From contig ML133428.1 in assembly GCA_003864495.1 (NCBI GenBank), positions 1,550,001 to 1,614,000 on the forward strand: DNA of 64,000 bases, given 5' to 3'. The notes beneath the pieces were generated by a model that saw only the letters and a list, made by a program, of their open reading frames with translations, searched no databases and was not told the DNA's origin. This document shows, piece by piece, positions 13,501 through 25,200 of the stretch. The first letter of the stretch is position 1; every line of letters begins with the position of its first letter. The DNA comes from Nemopilema nomurai. Lineage: Eukaryota > Cnidaria > Scyphozoa > Rhizostomeae > Rhizostomatidae. The translations under genes were made by a program, and so were the position numbers.

Positions 13501-15998
13501 CGAATGCGGACGAAAATGCGAATGCAAGTACGGGAAGCTGGTCAACTGCTGCCGAGTGCGAAAAGACTTCACTTCAATGTCCAACACGGAGAGACAGCGA
13601 TACATCGCGGCCATCAAACTCGTCTCCACCACCCAACCGTACAAAGCGAGATACGACTCTCTCATTGCCATTCATAGACAAAACTTTTTTATCCGGATAC
13701 ACACGGTGGACGAGTTTCTGCCCTGGCACAGATGGTACGTATAAACTACACTTTTGCTACTGTGTAGTTTGAAACAGAGGCCATGTAGCAAGATTTGATA
13801 AGGAGGCAACAATGCTGCGAACTTGCAAGGTAACCAGTTTTCTAATACCGTGGACAGGTTAATTTCAACAAAATTATCATGAAGTCAGAAAAACATGTCT
13901 ACATTCGAAATTCAAGGAACTAACGAAGCTTACTTGACTAAGATTACAATACAATATCGACAAAGAGAAACAAATTCCCATCTATTATCAGTCCTTATAG
14001 GAATGCGGCGAGACGGGCACTTCTGCGTGTCGGTTGCGCCCACGGAAATATTTTTAATAACTCACGCACGTGCTCTGCGATAGTTCACGCGGCTGACCGC
14101 AGCGCCACGGGAGGGTGCGGTAAGATTACGGTGTTGCGAATCGCCTAACTGGATATTTCACAAATCGTAGGTACATCTGGGAGCTTGAAAACTTGCTGAG
14201 GGAAGTCGACTGTCGTATAACTGTCCCGTATTGGGACTGGAGCCTTTGGGCGCACGATCCGTGGAGTCCAAACCTGCCCTCGCTTTGGCATGCATCGAAT
14301 AGAGGCTTTGGTGGCGACGGCGCTCCTCCGCAGGGCTGTGTCAACACTGGCCCGTTCAGGCAGGCAGTGTGGTCCACAACAACTGGCGTTTGTTTGACCA
14401 GAAATTTCAATGGGGCGATACCTGATGCTGCACAAGTGCAATTCGCTTTGGACATCAATAACTTCAACCCTTTTGAATCCTTCCTGAGGATCAATCTGCA
14501 CAACCTAGTGCATTGCCTCATTAGTACGTTCCAAAGTCAAACATTTATACCCCCATCCCCCACCCCACAAAGGGTGCTAACCTTGTCTATACTACCCTCG
14601 CTGTGCAATACATTTAAGGTACCATCAAGTAACGCTTTGTTGATGTTAAGTAATTGAAGGACATAATTTCTTTTGGGACAAATGACCTTAGTGAGCAGTT
14701 ATCATGGTGCCAGCTCATGCATCCTTTAATGACAGGTTACGAAAGATATTTTCTAGGAAAGGCTGGGAATAAACTTACTCCAAAGATGTGCTGTAAGTTT
14801 AAGGCTGAAAAATATTCAGAAGCTTAGTAGGAATCAAAACTACGTTTGATGTGATGGGAGCCATGTTCCCGTCATGATTACTTGACATCCATTAGAGTAG
14901 ATTAACAAATAGTATCACTGAACAACAGTGGGTTGTGAAGTACAAATGTTTTGAATTCTAGGTGGGACAATGTGTAGCGTTGACTCGGCAAATGCACCAG
15001 AGTTTTTCATGCATCATGGCTTTATTGACAAGATTTGGCACGATTGGCAGAAGAAGAGCGCTGTCAACAAATACGCCCATTTCCTCAACATCAACCAGAA
15101 GCTGCAGGCGTCGCCATATTACCCACGTGACTTTATAGACATCGCCGACCAGCCTAAGTGCGTGAAAGTTTGCTACAAAGAGCCTCGAATCCATAAGGCC
15201 AAGGCAGTGAGACAATATTTGTCAGGTAAGACGAGAAATTAGCTTAAAGGCATTGAGTCATGGTAAATAGCGGTTTTCCACGGGCTGTTGTCTATTTTCA
15301 TGTGATAAATCGGCTTTCATGTGATCAGACATCAAGTGCGAGGTTATAGCATCATGTGTGTAGTTTGCTTCACAGCCAATCAGAATAGCGGAGCTATCAT
15401 AATAACTCAGCAATTTTTGCAATTTGGGTATACCCTTTCCTTTTATCATGACTCAATGCCTTTAAAGATGTCCATAAATATGGATGGGCTGGAATTACAA
15501 GTTGCGTTCGTTTTGCAGGAATACCGTCCGAATTGCGGCAAACCCTACCTCAGTATAAACCTCAGTACCTGGAGTATAAACTAACTGTTAACTACTATCA
15601 CTTTAAAAAATAACTATTCTTTCGCAAGTATTCTTCAACAGAAAATTGGTATGAATACGCCTCAAATATGCGGAGTCTCAGCTGTTCTCTTCTTTAAAAT
15701 GGGTGGTATTAATTTATACACATTAATATAATTTGTACCTGGGTTCATGCATTCTTATCAACAAAAACTATTCCCATTCGTAGGTATGACGGCTAAACAA
15801 ATAACTGGTATGCAAAGGCTTCCATTCTCAAAACTCTCGGACAGAGCACTGAATGTATTCCGCGTTTCAAAAGCTGAGAGGAAGAGTGCATATGACATGG
15901 AGAAGAAATCATGGATGGGAATCAGTCGCACGCAAGCGAAAACGTTTGCCAAGGGGCTGAAAGGAGTCGAGCACATTCTTGGATTCAAACTACCATAA
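10561..15998 (+). CDS. Secreted vWA domain-Cys-rich-tyrosinase fusion protein (one-base frame break)
   Basis: Predicted secreted copper oxidase fused to a von Willebrand factor A domain. Exons: 10561-10624, 11960-12188, 12684-12999, 13461-13734, 14171-14523, 14962-15225, 15784-15998; about 571 residues once a one-base break near 12780 is allowed for. Residues 1-17 form a signal peptide ([16 protein letters not shown]). The vWA domain spans about 24-203 with MIDAS residues DRSGS (33-37), the Thr of [14 protein letters not shown], and ITDGRKN. A Cys-rich linker follows (about 204-240, containing [15 protein letters not shown] and [13 protein letters not shown]). The tyrosinase domain has CuA His275, His284 and His293 ([20 protein letters not shown]) and CuB His405, His409 and His430/431 ([23 protein letters not shown]), plus TVPYWDWS. 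All six copper ligands are present, so activity on phenols is plausible. A role in matrix cross-linking or melanisation is inference. The terminal exon may be alternative. Confidence 0.88.
12772..12784 (+). other. One-base frame break inside the vWA exon
   Basis: Upstream, the frame reads ...GARPNAKK and then runs into a TAG at 12811. The vWA sequence [14 protein letters not shown] continues one base back, with GTC at 12780-12782. One extra base in the AAAGAAG run restores the domain and makes the total CDS length divisible by three. No GT-AG intron fits here. Confidence 0.85.
15519..15613 (+). other. Possible alternative terminal exon of the tyrosinase fusion gene
   Basis: A good acceptor (TTTTGCAG) at 15511-15518 is in the same phase as the acceptor of the 15784 exon. 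Splicing exon 6 here would add [20 protein letters not shown] and a short tail ending at TAA 15611-15613. None of the donor sites inside it has the phase needed to continue to 15784, so it would be mutually exclusive with that exon. Coding status is uncertain. Confidence 0.4.
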
Positions 15999-16023
15999 CT
16001 GTATCAGTTATTATGCAAGCAGG

Positions 16024-16029
16024 AATAAA
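16024..16029 (+). promoter_or_regulatory. Poly(A) signal AATAAA of the tyrosinase fusion gene
   Basis: Canonical hexamer 26 bases after the stop codon. It supports 15784-15998 as the normal last coding exon. Confidence 0.6.
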
Positions 16030-17200
16030 TTTGTACCATTTAAGAACTTGCTGTACTGACATGTACAAGAAGCAGGACTATCTTGTATGCAATGATTTCA
16101 TCGTCCAGAACAGATGCTTACTAATAATTGCGAATGCATATTCAAATTCTGTTTTGCTTAAAATTCTTAACAATTGTTGTGTTCTCCGTACATTTCAATC
16201 ATTCTATGCGTTGGACAATTTTGACAATCTTTGTACAAAAACTTGCAATATCTTTGCTGTTTTCTAAATTCTACTTGCTTCGTTACGAACAAGTTTGACA
16301 AATTCCATGACTATTAGCAAAAACGGCAGATTTTTGACACATTTGTGCGATGAGATGATTAAAAATTCAGACGAAGCCTTTACCTAATTTTTAATGATTT
16401 TTCTCAAGCAAAAGCAGAAACTACCACTAATGACAAATCTTCTGAAAGAAGTTTACTGAAAGAAAGGGCAATTGGCCGAGAAAAATTAAAATCGGTATGA
16501 TTCTTGTCATTTTCGACACCCTTTAGGGTAAAACAACCCACAAAAAAGAAAGTCAGAGAGGAGAAAGATAAAATCCGAAACTTCTCTTGCATCAAGATGT
16601 TACAACGATGAGAACTTTGCCAGCTGATGTCATTGAGAGAAGCTTTCTTCTTAAGCCGGGTAACTCCTCAGAAAAGTGTGTCCTTGTTTACATCAACATT
16701 TGATCTGTAAAACTCTAAAGAAAGGCTACTGCAGTAGGGCTACAGTCCCTGGTTAATACCCATTGGCCATTCCGGCAAATTGGCCTTTATACAATAGAAC
16801 GTATCTTAAAGGTGCTGGCAGCTGAAAAGAAAAGTAGCTCTCATACGTCGGCACATGATTCATTGACAGACTAAACGCGCAAATAAATGGCAGTTGTGTT
16901 TTTGAAGCCAAATGCATAAAACGACATTCCAGTGACCATAAATCTAACACGCACATACCCATTTTCTAAGCATGGCAAGAAAAAGAAGGAACTATAATGA
17001 AATTATAAATCTTTTATAGTTAGACGTCTCTACATCGAACATACTCTCATGTATGTGTTATCATTAAATTCCAATACGTCAATGACATTTAGTTTAAATG
17101 TCCAAGAGTGCCATGACACAGAACGACTTATCCACAATATTCCAACGAAGATTCAACAGTTATGAATTTAAAATCCTACATTTTGACATTCTGCCACGAT
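16030..17200. other. Intergenic region between convergent tyrosinase and SLC25A3 genes
   Basis: AT-rich. It should contain the 3' UTRs of both genes. I see no coding sequence or recognisable element here. Confidence 0.5.
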
Positions 17201-20200
17201 TTATGCGCTTTGCTTTTGAAGCTCCAACTTCCTCTTCAAGCTTTCTGGCATATCTGGTGGTGGTGGGCGTGGCAAGCGGAAAGCCACCTTGACCGAGTCG
17301 TAGATGAACCACTGCAGGGCAGTCAGAGTACCAATCATGATGATACGAGGTCCAAGACCTTTCCATAAACCTAAAATGGACATGAGCACAATGCTTATTA
17401 GATTATTAGGTTGAAAAACCAACTTCAACTCAGCCTAACAATTAAAAATTACTGGTATAATTTTTGTATTGTTGATATGAATGGGAAGCAAACAAACAAA
17501 AACCTCCAGAATAAATAAGTAAGCGCGCATATATCTGTATCAAAAATGATGGTGAAAAAAGATTTCTACCAATAATTCAGTGCCATGCACACCATTTTAT
17601 CATTTTCACAAAAATATAAATCACAGTAACTAAAACATGGTCAACTTAAAGGTGCAAAAGATTGTTTTTTGGCACTATACCCAAATTCAAGTTGCAAATT
17701 CATATATATACCCAATTTGCCACTATACCCAAATTCAAGTTGCAAATTCATATATACACCCAATTTGCCACTATACCCAGATTCAAGTTGCAAATTCATA
17801 TATATACCCAATTTGCCACTATACCCAAATTCAAGTTGCAAATTCATATATATACCAATTTGCCACTATACCCAAATTCAAGTCGCAAATTCATATAACC
17901 AATTTGGCACATTACCCAAATTCATATCTATGTGAATGTAAGAAAATCAAACTTCAAATGTGTGCCAGCATTTAGACTTTTTCTAACAAAACACTTTGAG
18001 GTACCTTTCATTCCAAGTTCTTTGGCAGCTTGGATTGGTGTGCTACCAACATCATTGTTCAGTTTTGAGACAACAGTGTCAGCTGGGTGAGACACAATGG
18101 CACAGAAAACACCAGCAATGTAACCAGCAGAAAATGTGACAATAAGCTGTTCGCCTTTTGTGCACTCTGACCTTGGCTTGGGGACAACATACTTGTACAA
18201 AGCTTCGACAGTCCTTTCAAAGCATGCAAACTTCATCATGGTGTATGGGATCTGTCGCATCCAAAGAGGGGGAAGACCCTTGTAGAACCTGTTGGCAATA
18301 AATCAATATAAATTTAAAACGCGCCATTTCACATGCCACTATCTTGTTCATACCAATACACACAATTTTTCTTCAAGGGAAAGTGCAAATGAGCCATAAA
18401 AATAATGTCTAAATTGGAAACTGAAGAGCTACAAACCCAGATATTCCTTCCATCTTCCATAACTTTGGTACACCTTCCCTCAGGGTATTTGCAAAGCCTT
18501 CCGATGTTTGAATTCTCACTTTAACAGCCTCCATTGGTGCCAAGGCAATATCAGCAAAGAACTCTGCACTGGCAGAAGCAGCAAGGTATAGGGAAGTCCT
18601 GTACAAATATGAATTTTCCTGCAAGGGACATAAAAGTAGCATGTCATTCATTATTCCAGTTGGTTTTTCCAGAGAAAAAGACATATAAAATTTAGGTGAA
18701 TCTTTTAAGGAAAGTTTATAAAGGCTGAAATCAAAGAAGAATTATATTGAATGATTTGTGAATGAAAAGCTTAATAAAATAAAGTTTAATCTATGACACA
18801 CATAAACAATATAAGTTTAAGCAAATTTTGTGTTTCAAAAAAGTTTCAAACCAGCAATAACATACCTCGCCTAGAAGATCACTATAGAGAATCTTGAAAA
18901 CTTCATAAAAACCAAATTTACACAATCCTTGCATAGAATATCCAATAAAGGTTGGTGCCCATCCTTTAGCTAAGCCTCTTGTTCCTTCTTCTGCCATTGT
19001 AATCCTAAATCCCTGGAATATGCTCTTGTACTTTGTAGGATTAACCTTTGTAAGAAAAAAGTATTTCAACTTTTATTGGCAACAAGGCTGTGGAGAATTG
19101 GAAAAGATAATTGTAGTGTTATTCCCTTTGGCATCCATGATAAATGAAAAAACTATAATTAACAACAGGTGTAAAAAATATTCAAAAAAATAAATTAATA
19201 AAAATATATATATATTTATGCTTGTAAACAGGCTTGTAGAGATAAACCATGTAGTTTTACTTTCTTCAATCTATGATATATCACGCTCTACGTGCTAACG
19301 TATTGAACACTGTGCTACGGAAGTATCAAAAGACAAATTTCTTATTTATATACTTATATCTATTGCTCTGTGCTTTTTGCACATTGAGCACTGTTATGTC
19401 AGAATAGACAAAACAATCTAGAATATATATTTACATAAATATATAAACATTTCTGAATGTATTTGATCTTAAACACAGGAACCTGGGGAATGTTTAATGT
19501 TTAATAAAGCAATGGATTTTATAATAAAAAATTGCATATAACATTGATAGCACTTAGATAAGAATTAAATACTCTCTTACAAATTTTACAAATCTTTCTC
19601 ATATATACATACTCTTGTAAATACTCAAAAACATATCAAAAATCATTGTGGTAGTAACCCTTCTACTAATTAACATTAAAAAAACTTTCCCAAAAACTCA
19701 CTTTATTTCAATTCCATTAAATGCACAAGGTGCAGTCTTAAAGGCTTTATTTGATAAGAAAAGTAATTATACTTTCTTTCTGAGATAAAATGTATAATTA
19801 CACATATATACAATCTAAAACAATCTAAAAAGAAGATTATGACAGGATGTTCTCATTAAGGTTCCTCTAAAACAAATTCAAGTGACCCTCACTAGCCAAA
19901 ACACAAGAAAAATGCCTTGACAAAATTACCCAAGACAAAAGAACTTGAGTCCATGTGTTTCAAAACTTTTTTAGCTTCAGGGCATCATTAAAAATTCAGA
20001 AACTAAATTTGATACAAAAATAACATATTTTGAGTTATATCAAACAGAAAAAATAAGCTGGTTCTTAACCATTCCCCATAAATGTGCCTATATAATCATA
20101 AGGCAAATGCTGACAGGAGGAAAATTCTTTCCACAAGGGTGCTACCCAATTGTCTAGATATATAATAATAAGGTATATAATCATATATAATCCTGAGATA

Positions 20201-21929
20201 TATAATCATAACGCAAATGCTGACAGGAGGAAAATTCTTTCCACAAAAGTGCTACAAAATTGTATCGAACCACTCTTGGTCGGATTCGAACTCCAGCTTG
20301 CTGCTTCAAAAACCAACGCTCATTCCACTGGGCCATACGACCCAATGAAATGAGCAATAAACCTCCGAAGCCAATACTGGAGACTTCACCGTAGCCAAGG
20401 CAGTTTTAGTTTCTTCTGTTTCGACTTAAAGCCTTCATCATATATATATCTATGTATTTTTCTCAGTTAGGGTATGTCAGTTAGGGTAGCCTCCATTGCC
20501 TATATAACAAAAATTTGGGAATATAAATTAAAACAAATTTCAGTTTGACCAGTAACGCTTACCTGAATTCTGCACTTGACTAAATCCAAGGGAACAACTG
20601 CTGTGTGAGTAATACCACAACTAAGAATTCCACCAAACCCACACAAGGCATAGTACTTAGCAGAACCGAATTCACAACTTGTTTCATCTAGAAGGCAAAT
20701 GAGAACTAACTGTTATTAATGAGCATCTTAACATAAAAAACATGCCACAATATCTAGCTTCCTTTCCTGAGCTGTTTCTAGAAAAACAAGATCTCTCCTA
20801 CTAGAAAGTGCCAGGGCTATCAGCAAGCTATCTACCTAACGAATAAGAAGGCCTTCAAAATTGCTTTTTGATATATTATTGGATATAGGACATATATTTC
20901 CTTACAATAATCACTCATGTGGATTTGACATGTTCAAGAGCTTATAGCACTAAAAGACTACTTAGAAGAAATATGGGTAACTTGCACCATCACGCACCAT
21001 CAAATCATGATGCTAGTCAGACCAATCTTGGAATACTCATCTATTGTATGGAATTCACACACAGCAAGGAACATAAATAACCTTGAAATGGTTTAAAGAC
21101 TGAGCACATGATTTGCCTTTAGTCACTATCAAAGAACTAGAAGCCCCACTGAAATGATGAGCACCCTTGGATGGGAAAGCTTAGCAGAATGCTGGCAGCA
21201 AGCTAAAGCAATAATGATGTTCAGGATCTGTAACAATCTTATTGACATTCAGTTTCCCTATTCAAAAAACATTATGAACACCGTTCACAAGATTCCTTTT
21301 CCACCTTTTCTGATTTATTAAGTGTCAAATAATCATGTGAACTCTATGCAATGTACATTTTGCTCAAAATTGTATACATTTTTGCCTCAGATCAATATTT
21401 TTACTTTGTATCCCTCTACACATCAGACAACTTTGTGTCTCTGTCCTAAAAACAGGAATTGAAAAGCAAACCCCAAGACAAGTTTTAGTTTAGCATCTTC
21501 TTCTTAAAACAATCAGACGAACCAATAACTTTACAATAGCACTGAATCGGCTTTTGCGGATATAGGGTGGTGCAGGTCAGTTCAACTCGTGCTGAGGTTC
21601 CCTGACTTTTTACTGGCAGGAAATTTAAAGAACAGGTTGTTTCTTAAATGATACACAGTGGAAGTGGTCTGAATTAACAAAGCCTTAATATTAGCATATT
21701 TCTTGATACACAGTCAAACTGCTATATGAGACAGAAAGGATTAATCCTTGCAGCGTAAAAAAATTATCATAGATAGGCCCATTGCCATTTAAGATTACCA
21801 CTTACCGGCCGCAGCCATCGCCGGTCTAGTTGGGACTATCTGCTTGGTTGATTCGCTTTCCTGACAGGATGCCACGAAGGGGCGCCCAAATACATTGCTC
21901 TGGGCTGCATCGACAAGCTTAGAAAACAT
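17201..21929 (-). CDS. SLC25A3: Mitochondrial phosphate carrier
   Basis: Inner-membrane carrier that brings phosphate into the matrix with protons, for ATP synthesis. Exons on the minus strand: 21929-21806, 20687-20563, 19045-18866, 18618-18437, 18288-18005, 17370-17201; 354 residues (human 361-362), all junctions in phase. The three carrier repeats carry the signature motifs [20 protein letters not shown] and [10 protein letters not shown]. Other diagnostic blocks are [32 protein letters not shown] and [16 protein letters not shown], and the protein ends in [20 protein letters not shown]. The first about 45 residues are a presequence-like N-terminus. Intron 1 holds a LINE fragment, intron 2 a tRNA-derived SINE, and intron 5 a 48-bp minisatellite. 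Head-to-head with WDR61. Confidence 0.97.
17673..17925. repeat. 48-bp minisatellite, about 5 copies, in SLC25A3 intron 5
   Basis: The unit begins CACTATACCCAAATTCAAG and continues through TTGCAAATTCATATATA and CCCAATTTGC. Copies start at 17673, 17721, 17769, 17817, 17864 and 17908, so the period is 48, 48, 48, 47 then 44; the last copy is degenerate. Because 48 is a multiple of three, several frames stay open across it, but it is intronic and not coding. Confidence 0.95.
20096..20343 (-). mobile_element. tRNA-derived SINE with duplicated body, in SLC25A3 intron 2
   Basis: On the minus strand, box A (TGGCCCAGTGG, 20335-20325) is followed 32 bases later by box B (AGTTCGAATCC, 20292-20282), as in a pol III promoter derived from a tRNA. 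There is no matching acceptor stem, so it is not a functional tRNA. The body, marked by GCAAATGCTGACAGGAGG on the plus strand, occurs twice, at 20103 and 20213 (period 110 bp), separated by TA-rich sequence. Confidence 0.65.
20930..21310 (+). mobile_element. Non-LTR retrotransposon reverse-transcriptase 3' fragment (CR1/Jockey-like)
   Basis: Translated on the plus strand, the frame reads [20 protein letters not shown], then NINNLEMV, and after a TAA and a TGA continues [20 protein letters not shown] and [18 protein letters not shown]. This matches the conserved block after the reverse-transcriptase core in many non-LTR elements (VRPxLEYxxxVW...LGWxxL). Stop codons show it is dead. It lies antisense in SLC25A3 intron 1. 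Confidence 0.75.
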
Positions 21930-22224
21930 ATTTGCTCAATTTCGTGGTCTCTCCTCTTCAACCGTATAACTTGCCCTTGGTCGGCGTGCGTAAAAGGAAC
22001 TTCTCAGCTCGACTGATCACACGCATAAACCAATGCTCCTCCCGAGCCCACAAAAGTTCGTGCACCTTGGACCTTTTCGGACTGTTGGCAACGAGGCTCG
22101 CCTCTCTTCTAGCTGGGCCTAATTCTAGAGTTGGTGCAAATGGTCAAACTTACAACTGAAGTAAAATCATCAGCTTCTGGTAAATTACAGAAGGATTTAG
22201 ATTGATATTTTAACTAGGAAAAGA
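21930..22224. promoter_or_regulatory. Bidirectional promoter region of SLC25A3 and WDR61
   Basis: Only 295 bases separate the two start codons, which point away from each other. The sequence is less AT-rich than its surroundings and has a CCAAT motif at 22030-22034. No TATA box sits at an obvious place. Confidence 0.7.
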
Positions 22225-25200
22225 ATGGCTCCGGTAAGTTTATTCAAATTCTGTTAACTGGGAAGGGGATTGAGTTTTTGTATATTAAGTGTATATTGAC
22301 TTATAATTATGCAGAATTTTTTCGAAAAATTTGATTAAATTTTCTTAAGCATTGTATCATTAAGCATTACATTTCTAAGCACCATTTATTGATCAACATA
22401 GCATTAATTATAGCATTTCATTCACATGTATGCAATCGTGTCTGGCTCCCACAATATAAAACCTTCCGAGTGCATTAGATGCACTATTGCAATAATAACA
22501 GTCCCGCCACGCGAGAACATTGGTTGCATGAAAAGATAGCACAAGAAATGGAGAATGAATAGGGCTACCATCACTTTGCCGATTATATCTTTAAGTCATT
22601 TGTCGAAATAAGTTTGCCACAAAAACAAGCTAGGACAGTCAAATTACCTCGCCCAATTTTGGTGATTTATGGCACTTTATATCAACATGTCAAGCATCAA
22701 GACATTTTATCTCCTTTTTTCATGGCCTGATATCTAAAGGATTTGTAACCTCTCTGTTTCTCTTTGCAAGTTTGAGATTTCAATGCAAGCTACTTTTCAT
22801 TTTAGTATTCTGTCAGTTTCAAAGAAGAGAATGGTAAGTTTAATTTCAGTTGATTTCTAATCACTTTGGTTACTTTTTTGAGACTGTAGTAAAATTGTTA
22901 ATGTCCTGTTTCCCTTTACTTTCTTTACGATAAGTGTTTAATCTGTTTGTTAATTACTTACAAGATCTTGTCTTTTCTTTCATTTTAACCTTCTTATTCA
23001 TCATTTTCTTTCACTAAGCACATGAAGCAAGTATCTGGGCAGTTGCTTGGAGAAAAAATGAGAAAGATGGAAGTGAAAATGTTGTCAGTGGAGGGCTAGA
23101 TGACTTTGTAAAATTTTGGAAATGGTAAGGTGATTTTTAAGGGCCAGAACATTTTTTCATTGAATTATTTTATATGAATATTTAGTTAAGGCATTAGTGA
23201 TTGAGATTCCCTTCAAACGAATATCTACCTTTTCAATTAGAAGCAATTGTTGCATAAAATCATGTGACAATGAGCCTTTTTCAGTGCCAAAGGCACTGTT
23301 TTCAATAGAAGATTAAGAGCTAAAAATGAAGGTAAAAATAAGTGTAATTAAGGGTTGAAGATTGATTTAGTAGATCTAAAATGAACCAGTTGCTCAGGAA
23401 GTATTATTTTAATATATATTTGAATTGAACAATTCTTACTTATCATCATAGCAAAATATTCATCAACCTGAAGTATTTATTAAGAATACTGGCTCTATAT
23501 CATCATAGCACAAAAAGGAAGTCATTCTCCTTTTTGTTACGTAATTTCAGACTTGATTATAGTGGAGAGTCTTATGAACTTGTGTGATACTTAATGCATT
23601 ACCAAATATTATCTTAGGCAGAATAGTAGACTGGAGCTCCAAAACACATTTGAAGGACACCAACTTGGCATTGTTTCAGTTGCAATAAATAGTGCAGGAA
23701 ATTGTATCCTTTCAATACTATGAATTACCCATAGGTGGTTTTTTATTCTAAATATATACAGCTTCAAAAAAGCTTTATCAAATCAAATGCCAAATTGAAT
23801 CATTTAGGGTAATTATTCATCCCTAGTTTGGTTTTCCCCTCTTACGGAAGCTTGTCCCAAAATATTTTGATTATCTGAACTGATTATGTTGTCTAAAACC
23901 TGATATGTCCTCCTAACCTGGTTATGTCTTAAGGTCATGATTGTATTGATGAAATGAAATGATTAAAGATCAACAATTGACTATTTTGTCCTGATTTATC
24001 TATCTTGTGATTTGTTGTTGACACCATCCTTAGATTGCCAAATTGTTATAGCCTCTTCCATGTATCAAATTTTTGCTTAATAATATTTAGTGGCAGCCTC
24101 AAGTTCTGTAGACAGTTATGTCAGAATTTGGGACTTGGAGCTTGGGAAACAAATTAAAAGCATTGATCTTGGACCAGGTAGGCATTTCATTTGTATTTGT
24201 TTCTACCTAGCATCCAAAGGTAGTTTTAGGACACTGAGAAGCTTAAGCTTATCAAGCAGTGTACTGGTCCTTCCTCTTGATGTGACCACACCTCGTGATT
24301 CCTTATGCCTGGAATTACAGAGAGTTGGCGATTCTCCTCACTCTGTGTGCAAGTTTGGTCATGTCAGAGACTCAAACCATGGACCCTTTGGTCCAAAGTC
24401 AGCGCCTCTAACCACTGAGCCATCCTCGCATTTCATATTATCCCATAATTTTTAACTTCAGATGTTGTTTTCTTTTTGTAAGCACTTTAACACACTCAAT
24501 CTAGGAAGTGCTGCTTTATATTTTTCTGTATTCAAGTTTTTCATTGAGGCTATATTGGATGTTTATGCTGATAAATGCTTCAAAAATAAAAAATTTGGCA
24601 TGTATCATCTGTTGGTCTACAATATAAAATGCTTGACAACTCTATTTAGATGCAGTAAATATACAATATAAACTGATTTTTTAATAGGAAGTGCTATTTG
24701 AAGAAACAAAAATTTCTGCTTTACATATTAAACACCTCAGCTGTTGTTATTCTTTTTTTGATCTTTTGTGTCTTTAATAGTTAAATTTTTATTTCATAGT
24801 TGATACTTGGACGGTTACATTTTCACCTGATTCAAAGCAAATCGTTACTGGGAGTCATCCAGGAAAAGTGAACTTTGTTGGCATAGAGAGTGGAAAGAAA
24901 GAAGAGACCCTTGACACAAGAAGTAAATTTACCATGAGTATAGCATATGTAAGTGTGCCTGTCATTTTATGTTTGACTCTATCAAAAATTTGTTACTTCT
25001 TATCTTAGTATTGTACAGGGGATGAGCATATGGCAAGATATACTGAGGTGTAGGCGAAGAGAAAAACAATTTAGGTTTTGTCCAAAAACATTATTTAAGT
25101 CATGTTTGCAAACTTGTATGCTTCCCTCCCCGAGGATCTGGCAAGCAGACCTGTCTTGTTTTTTTCGGGTTTACATTGTAAATAGGTTATAACGCAATGT

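Noticed and set aside
17673..17925. CRISPR-like spaced repeats
   Set aside because: Repeats are contiguous 48-bp units with no unique spacers, in a eukaryotic intron.
17637..17975. Repetitive open frames on both strands coding ([14 protein letters not shown])n-like peptides
   Set aside because: They arise from the 48-bp minisatellite inside SLC25A3 intron 5. The unit is a multiple of three, so frames stay open without selection.
20268..20343. Functional tRNA gene on the minus strand
   Set aside because: Box A and box B are present, but the acceptor strands do not pair and no proper anticodon arm forms. Treated as a SINE head.
20416..20442. Hammerhead-ribozyme-like core (TGATGAAGGC...GTCGAAAC) on the minus strand
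   Set aside because: The required C before UGAUGA is A, stem II is short with a GU pair, and I could not find a stem III plus cleavage site. More likely part of a retroelement end.
24360..24430. Functional tRNA gene on the minus strand
   Set aside because: Same reason: good internal promoter boxes, no closing acceptor stem.
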